Below, piece after piece: positions 59,894 to 64,000 of a DNA stretch of 64,000 nucleotides. The position numbers and the translations under genes were made by a program. The stretch is taken from the NCBI RefSeq assembly GCF_002263495.1, contig NZ_CP022753.1:62001-126000 (forward strand), given 5' to 3'. Each line of letters opens with the position of its first letter. The first letter of the stretch is position 1. Source of the DNA: Nocardiopsis gilva YIM 90087 (GTDB lineage: Bacteria; Actinomycetota; Actinomycetes; Streptosporangiales; Streptosporangiaceae). The notes under the pieces were generated by a model. That model was not told where the DNA came from, ran no database searches, and was given only the letters and a program-made list of their open reading frames with translations.

Positions 59894-62800
59894 TTAAGCC
59901 GCCCTAGCGAGTTTCCGGCCCGAGCGGCGTTCGTACTCCACAAGCGCCTCGTACACCGCTCGGCCGACGGCCGCCTTATCCGAGGTCGGCGGCACGTTCA
60001 CATTGATCGTCACGTAGTGGTCGCCGCCGTGGTCGCGCTGCTGCAGCTCCCGGTGAGGGCTGACGTGCCCTCCCGTCGGGCCAGCCGTGAACAACTCACG
60101 GCCGCCCTCGCCGACCACTGCGGATTCGTAAGGCCGGAGCCCTCCGCCGAATCGTCTCCGGGCGACAGGAGCGAATCCGTAGCGGCCGTAGAACATCGGG
60201 TCGCGGTAGCCGCGTGCACGCTTCCCGCTCACCGTCCCCTTACTTCCCGCCGACTCCACATTGACACCGAGCAGAGTGCCCGCCATGTGACCCTTGCCGC
60301 TGTTTGTGACACCGACCATGAATTTTGAATTCAGCCCGCGCACCCACCCGCGCGGAGCCCGGGAACCCTGGAAACTAAACGTGCTGTATAGCCGCCCGAA
60401 GTGCGACGGCGGATTCACGTTCATGATGGCCTTCTGAATCCCGGCCATGTATCCGCTGCAGTCGAACAACGGGCCTCCGCCGCCCCAAAGGTACGGCCGA
60501 CCAACGGTTTTTCTCACGAAGTTCGCGGCGCGGCGCAAACCGGCGCCGACGTTCTTCAGCGACCCGAACCCGGCAAGCCCGTAAGAGAAGATGTCGGCCA
60601 CCGACTTCAGTTTCTTCAGCGCACCCGACACCATAGGCCCAATGAGCTTGTTATACGCACCCGAGAATCCGCCGCGACCGTACCGCGTGCCGACCGACCC
60701 CTTCATCGGGGTGAGCGCGCCCTTTGCGACCTTCATGAAGTCGGAGTCGAGGAACTGGTTCTTCGCCTTCGCCACGAAACTCTTGACGCCGCCCAGTATG
60801 CCCCCGCGCGCGAAACCGAGCTGCTTGGGATCGGTGACAGTGGGCGTGTGAGGGTTTCCGCCGATCCCGAGATCGAGCTTCGCCCGCTCCTGCTCGAGCG
60901 CATGACGCCCCCGCATGGCAGCGGAATTCAGCCGCAGCAGACGCGCCCGCTCGAACGGGTCGCGCATCAATTCGCTGACAGCCCAGCCCTCACCGCGCCG
61001 CACCGGTCGGAGCTGGTCATCCCCCATCTGCCATGCGGACGTACCGGCGATGATGCCGCCTCGAGCCAGACCCCCGCGATACCCGGAGCCGCGGCCCCTG
61101 GTTTTCGCGGAGTACGACGAGTAGTCGACATAGGGCAAGGTGCCGAGGTCCGCCTTTTTTGCGACGGCATTCCAAACGGCTCGAATTCCGCTGTTGTACA
61201 CCGTGTCGACGATGAATCGAACGGGGCTTGATGCTGCACTTTGTACCTTCGACCACTGGCGACCGATCCCAGCTTGCGCCCGGTCAAATGCATCGATCGC
61301 GCCGTCGCGGAAGTCACGCAGCGCACTCAGTGCCCCGTTCTTCAAGCTGACCGCGTCGGAGATCACGCCGTCCTTGAGCGATTCGGCCCGCTCGAGCGCC
61401 TTGCTCTTCATATCGCTCATCCACGCGACAAAGCCTTTCGCGAGCTCGATTGCCTTCCCGATGCTGCCGCCACTCAACTTGTCGAACCACTTTAGAACGT
61501 CGTTGACGAGGTCCGGCACGACAGAATTTCCGACGAGTTTATCGTAAAGCCATACAAAGGCGTCGCCGATCCACATCAGCATGTCCCAAATAAGACCGCC
61601 GATGCCGGGCTTGTAAAACAGGAACTTGAGGCCTCGGTAGATCATCACGCCAAGGTCAACGAATCCCTCGCCGAGGAATTCAAGGAGTCCAGATCCGGTG
61701 GTTCGTTCAACCCACTTATTAAATTCTGCTAGGGCGTCAATGGCGTCGCGAATCGGTTTAATGACGAACCTGCGGATTTGCTTCGCGAAGACCGCGAGAA
61801 CGGACTCAGTGAGGGATCGGCCACCGCTGAGATTCTCGAATGCTGCGCCAAGCTCCTCGTATGCGGCGATGACCTCGCGGACGTCCTTGTCGTTTTTCTT
61901 AAGTCCTTTGCTTACGCCGTTCTTGAAGTCCGTGAACGCGTCGAGCGCGCCATTCCACGTGTCAACAGCGATAGCCTTGAAGTCTTCGAGGATCGGGCCA
62001 AAGTCGTCTTCGAGCTGCGATCCCAGGTCGGTCAGACCCGGGCCGACTTTTTCCCAGAAATCGGACCAACCGCTCTTCGCCTTCGACCAGGCGCCGGACA
62101 CGGCGTCACGGAAGTCCTCCGACTGCTGGTAGGCGACCAGGAGTCCGCCAGCGAGTAGCCCTAGCCCGGTGACCACGACGCCAAGCGGCGTGGAGATCGA
62201 GATCAGCAGCGAGGCGATGCTGGCCGCTTTCAGCGCGACGCCGACGGCCGTGATCCCGACGGCGATGGCGGTGATCGTCTCGGGTGGAGCTTCGGCGATC
62301 AAGTCGGCGAAGGCCGTGGCGACCTTCAGCGCTGCAGGAGCGATCGGAGCAAGACCCCTGAGGATGGTCCCGAGGGCAGGGCCGATGGAGTCAAGCAGGT
62401 CAAGGACGTGGGGACCGGTCGTCCGGACGTAGTCCATGAACGCCTGGAAACCGCGCGAGCCGCTAAGCCCACGTCCCCACTTCGCGAAGCCCGCCGCGAT
62501 CTTCTCGACGAAGGACAGCATCGTCGGGGCGCTCGGGATGAAGGCATTTACGATCCCCGCGACACCGGCAGCGATGTTCCCGCCGGTTCGCCCCAGCGAC
62601 CCGATGGCCGTCGGCGCGAGCCGCGTGACGCGCTTGCCGAACTCCGACCAGAATGGGTGCTGCAGGGCCTCGTCGAGGTCGTCGATCAGGTCCGAGAAGG
62701 CGCCCGCTGACGCTTTGACCAGTGGGTTCAGCTTCTTGAAATTGCCGCTGACCAGGCCGATCCCCTTGGAGAACACCGGCAAGACCGTCGGCTCGAGGCT

Positions 62801-63223
62801 TCTACTCCACTTCCGGTACTCCTTGGTGAGTCCCTGCCAGTCCCGCATGAGGGTGCGCGCGGCCGGAGACATGTCAGCCAGCGCGTCGGCGAGTTCCTCC
62901 TGCGCAGCCTCCGAGCCCTTCGCCGCGCGTTCCTGCAGCTTGAGCGCTTCGGAGATGTCAGAGATCGCGGGTACAGCGACGGCACCCATCGCCGCCGCAC
63001 CGGCCCCCGCGGCCGTCAGTCCGGCCGCCATGGTCCCGGCCGCCGCGGTGATCCCGGCGAGCGCGGGTACGGCCGCAGCGGAGGCGGCGACGATGGGCGC
63101 GCCGATCGACCCGAGCTTGCCTATCTTCGAGTTCAGCGAGTCGATGTCCCGCTGAGCACGGCGGATACCGCGCCCGTTGTACCGGGAGAAGATCGAGAAG
63201 CCGAGGGAGGTGACGGTAGCCAC
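59894..63223 (-). CDS. Tape measure protein with C-terminal NlpC/P60-like region
   Basis: 1,109 residues; GTG start at 63223. The N-terminal ~200 residues are helical with an Ala/Gly-rich hydrophobic stretch (AAGTMAAGLTAAGAGAAAMGAVAVPAISD in part), followed by long helical repeats and more hydrophobic stretches around 315-365. It sets tail length and probably helps DNA cross the envelope. Near residue 921 is FDCSGYMAG and near 977 GKGHMAGTLLGV, the Cys and His arrangement of NlpC/P60 peptidases, so the C-terminal part may cut host peptidoglycan. Confidence 0.93.
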   Translation of the reverse strand: MATVTSLGFSIFSRYNGRGIRRAQRDIDSLNSKIGKLGSIGAPIVAASAAAVPALAGITAAAGTMAAGLTAAGAGAAAMGAVAVPAISDISEALKLQERAAKGSEAAQEELADALADMSPAARTLMRDWQGLTKEYRKWSRSLEPTVLPVFSKGIGLVSGNFKKLNPLVKASAGAFSDLIDDLDEALQHPFWSEFGKRVTRLAPTAIGSLGRTGGNIAAGVAGIVNAFIPSAPTMLSFVEKIAAGFAKWGRGLSGSRGFQAFMDYVRTTGPHVLDLLDSIGPALGTILRGLAPIAPAALKVATAFADLIAEAPPETITAIAVGITAVGVALKAASIASLLISISTPLGVVVTGLGLLAGGLLVAYQQSEDFRDAVSGAWSKAKSGWSDFWEKVGPGLTDLGSQLEDDFGPILEDFKAIAVDTWNGALDAFTDFKNGVSKGLKKNDKDVREVIAAYEELGAAFENLSGGRSLTESVLAVFAKQIRRFVIKPIRDAIDALAEFNKWVERTTGSGLLEFLGEGFVDLGVMIYRGLKFLFYKPGIGGLIWDMLMWIGDAFVWLYDKLVGNSVVPDLVNDVLKWFDKLSGGSIGKAIELAKGFVAWMSDMKSKALERAESLKDGVISDAVSLKNGALSALRDFRDGAIDAFDRAQAGIGRQWSKVQSAASSPVRFIVDTVYNSGIRAVWNAVAKKADLGTLPYVDYSSYSAKTRGRGSGYRGGLARGGIIAGTSAWQMGDDQLRPVRRGEGWAVSELMRDPFERARLLRLNSAAMRGRHALEQERAKLDLGIGGNPHTPTVTDPKQLGFARGGILGGVKSFVAKAKNQFLDSDFMKVAKGALTPMKGSVGTRYGRGGFSGAYNKLIGPMVSGALKKLKSVADIFSYGLAGFGSLKNVGAGLRRAANFVRKTVGRPYLWGGGGPLFDCSGYMAGIQKAIMNVNPPSHFGRLYSTFSFQGSRAPRGWVRGLNSKFMVGVTNSGKGHMAGTLLGVNVESAGSKGTVSGKRARGYRDPMFYGRYGFAPVARRRFGGGLRPYESAVVGEGGRELFTAGPTGGHVSPHRELQQRDHGGDHYVTINVNVPPTSDKAAVGRAVYEALVEYERRSGRKLARAA

Positions 63224-63229
63224 GCTCGA

Positions 63230-63508
63230 TCACCCCCCGCCGGCTTCGCCGTCGTCGTCTTGGTTGCGGTGGGTGAACCACTCGCTTGGGCGTGCGATAC
63301 GCTCGGGCGGATCGATTGGGTTGGGGTGCTTGTCGTCGGTGAAGTGAGCGGCACCCATGAGGTGGTGCGTGCGCTGCTCCCCCTCGACGGCGAGGGCGAG
63401 CATTTCCCGCTCGTAGGCCGGGCCGAGCGGCCCGTACACCAGCTCGTACGCCTGCCACTCGGTGAGCTCGCGGGCGTCGATACGGGTGAGCAGCTCGCCC
63501 ACCGTCAT
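63230..63508 (-). CDS. Tail assembly chaperone, downstream (frameshift) part
   Basis: The frame ending at 63230 holds LALALHMTVGELLTRIDARELTEWQAYELVYGPLGP, typical of the C-terminal extension of siphophage tail assembly chaperones. The ATG at 63508 has no ribosome binding site, and the frame stays open upstream to 63610, overlapping the preceding gene in the -1 frame (ERAFYFRLALAL). It is therefore probably made as a -1 frameshift fusion with the upstream gene. The slippery site was not identified with certainty. Confidence 0.75.
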   Translation of the reverse strand: MTVGELLTRIDARELTEWQAYELVYGPLGPAYEREMLALAVEGEQRTHHLMGAAHFTDDKHPNPIDPPERIARPSEWFTHRNQDDDGEAGGG

Positions 63509-63522
63509 ATGAAGGGCGAGCG

Positions 63523-63921
63523 CTAGTCGGAAGTAGAAGGCTCGCTCTGGTCGCCGCTCCCGCCGAAATCCTCGACCAGCTCCGCAAGGTCGTCGTCGCT
63601 CATACCGCACAGGCGCCGGGCGACGTCGAACACCCGGTTGAGCGCGGCGGCGGACTTGTCACCGAGAGCTGAGATGTCGTCGAGGGAGAACATGCGGTTG
63701 CCCCGCTCGTCGACGACTGTCATGGCGACCATGCGGGCGCGAGCGTTGGCCAGCTTGGACGCCTGCCCCGTCTTCTTGTCGACAAGCGACGCTTCGAACG
63801 CGTCCCGCTCCTTACCGGTCAGTGACCTGACACGCACTGTTCCGCCCCACTCCGGGACGGCAACGTCTTCGGTCCGTCGGTCGTCGACGGTTAGGATCGC
63901 GTCACGCGACAGCAGAGCCAT
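63523..63921 (-). CDS. Tail assembly chaperone, upstream part
   Basis: 132 residues from ATG 63921 (MALLSRDAILTVDDRRTEDV) with AAGGAG 7 nt upstream; the frame continues upstream to 63945. PEWGGTVRVRSLTGKERDAFEASL and LNRVFDVARRLCGMSDDDLAELVEDFG are typical of gpG-like chaperones located just before the tape measure gene. A minority of ribosomes should shift -1 near the end of this gene into the next frame. Confidence 0.85.
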   Translation of the reverse strand: MALLSRDAILTVDDRRTEDVAVPEWGGTVRVRSLTGKERDAFEASLVDKKTGQASKLANARARMVAMTVVDERGNRMFSLDDISALGDKSAAALNRVFDVARRLCGMSDDDLAELVEDFGGSGDQSEPSTSD

Positions 63922-63945
63922 AGCGGGTCTCCTTCTCTTGATCAC

Positions 63946-64000
63946 GACAGGTCGTCGCGAACGAATTAACTGCTCGCCCTCGAACGCGGACGGGCGCGAG
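63946..64000 (-). other. Right edge, possible end of an upstream tail gene
   Basis: One minus-strand frame ends with TAA at 63966-63968 after RARPRSRASS. It may be the tail of the major tail protein gene expected here, but too little is visible to decide. Confidence 0.3.

Noticed and set aside
1-64000. CRISPR arrays, rRNA genes, complete insertion sequences
   Set aside because: None seen: no regularly spaced repeats, no rRNA sequence, no transposase frame.

Overview
The window is high-GC actinobacterial DNA. Its gene content (siderophore-interacting protein, Idi, cobalamin riboswitch, DUF397/HTH pair, TAP-like hydrolase, graspetide genes) suggests a filamentous actinomycete, perhaps Nocardiopsaceae. 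The family placement is inference; no marker gene was searched.

Layout. 1-8310: tRNA-Gly(CCC), a decayed WGR-domain gene, a membrane protein, cydAB-like cytochrome bd oxidase, a hypothetical protein, an FG-GAP lipoprotein and an alpha/beta hydrolase. 8330-9228: a Cys-rich copper-storage-type protein with a MerR regulator, behind a textbook MerR promoter with a 19-bp spacer. 9426-12653: TetR, then an O-methyltransferase and an MFS exporter. 12970-22447: a compact secondary-metabolite locus. A LysE exporter faces a six-gene minus-strand operon (carrier protein, flavin-dependent halogenase, TrpB2-like enzyme, amidohydrolase, MaoC-like hotdog protein, YbaK-like deacylase). Divergent from it are an acyl-CoA-dehydrogenase-like enzyme and a stand-alone adenylation enzyme; a LuxR-type regulator closes the locus. 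A, PCP, dehydrogenase and halogenase form the classic proline-to-halopyrrole cassette. Combined with TrpB2, a decarboxylase-type amidohydrolase, an editing deacylase and an amino-acid exporter, they suggest an undescribed halogenated pyrrolyl amino acid.

22692-43700: ordinary chromosomal genes, including gamma-glutamyltransferase, an IdeR-box-controlled siderophore-interacting protein, LysR, Idi, nucleoside hydrolase, P450, ABC exporter, NadE, PutP, a cobalamin-riboswitch-controlled binding protein and permease that lack an adjacent ATPase, a TAP-like hydrolase, an OmpA-like lipoprotein with sequence repeats, a GNAT and an alpha/beta hydrolase.

43740-46453: the last ~22 codons of a class I ribonucleotide reductase small subunit gene (a possible att-site scar), then a three-gene graspetide cluster (precursor, ATP-grasp ligase, PIMT-like methyltransferase) of the kind that makes aspartimide-containing ester-crosslinked peptides. 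46938-64000: a DUF397/HTH pair, a translationally coupled run of small plus-strand genes, a minus-strand run of small phage-type genes with DUF932, and a siphophage-like lysis and tail module (holin, endolysin, tail proteins, tape measure, frameshifted tail chaperones) that runs off the right edge. The part from 43.8 kb rightwards may be one integrated element.
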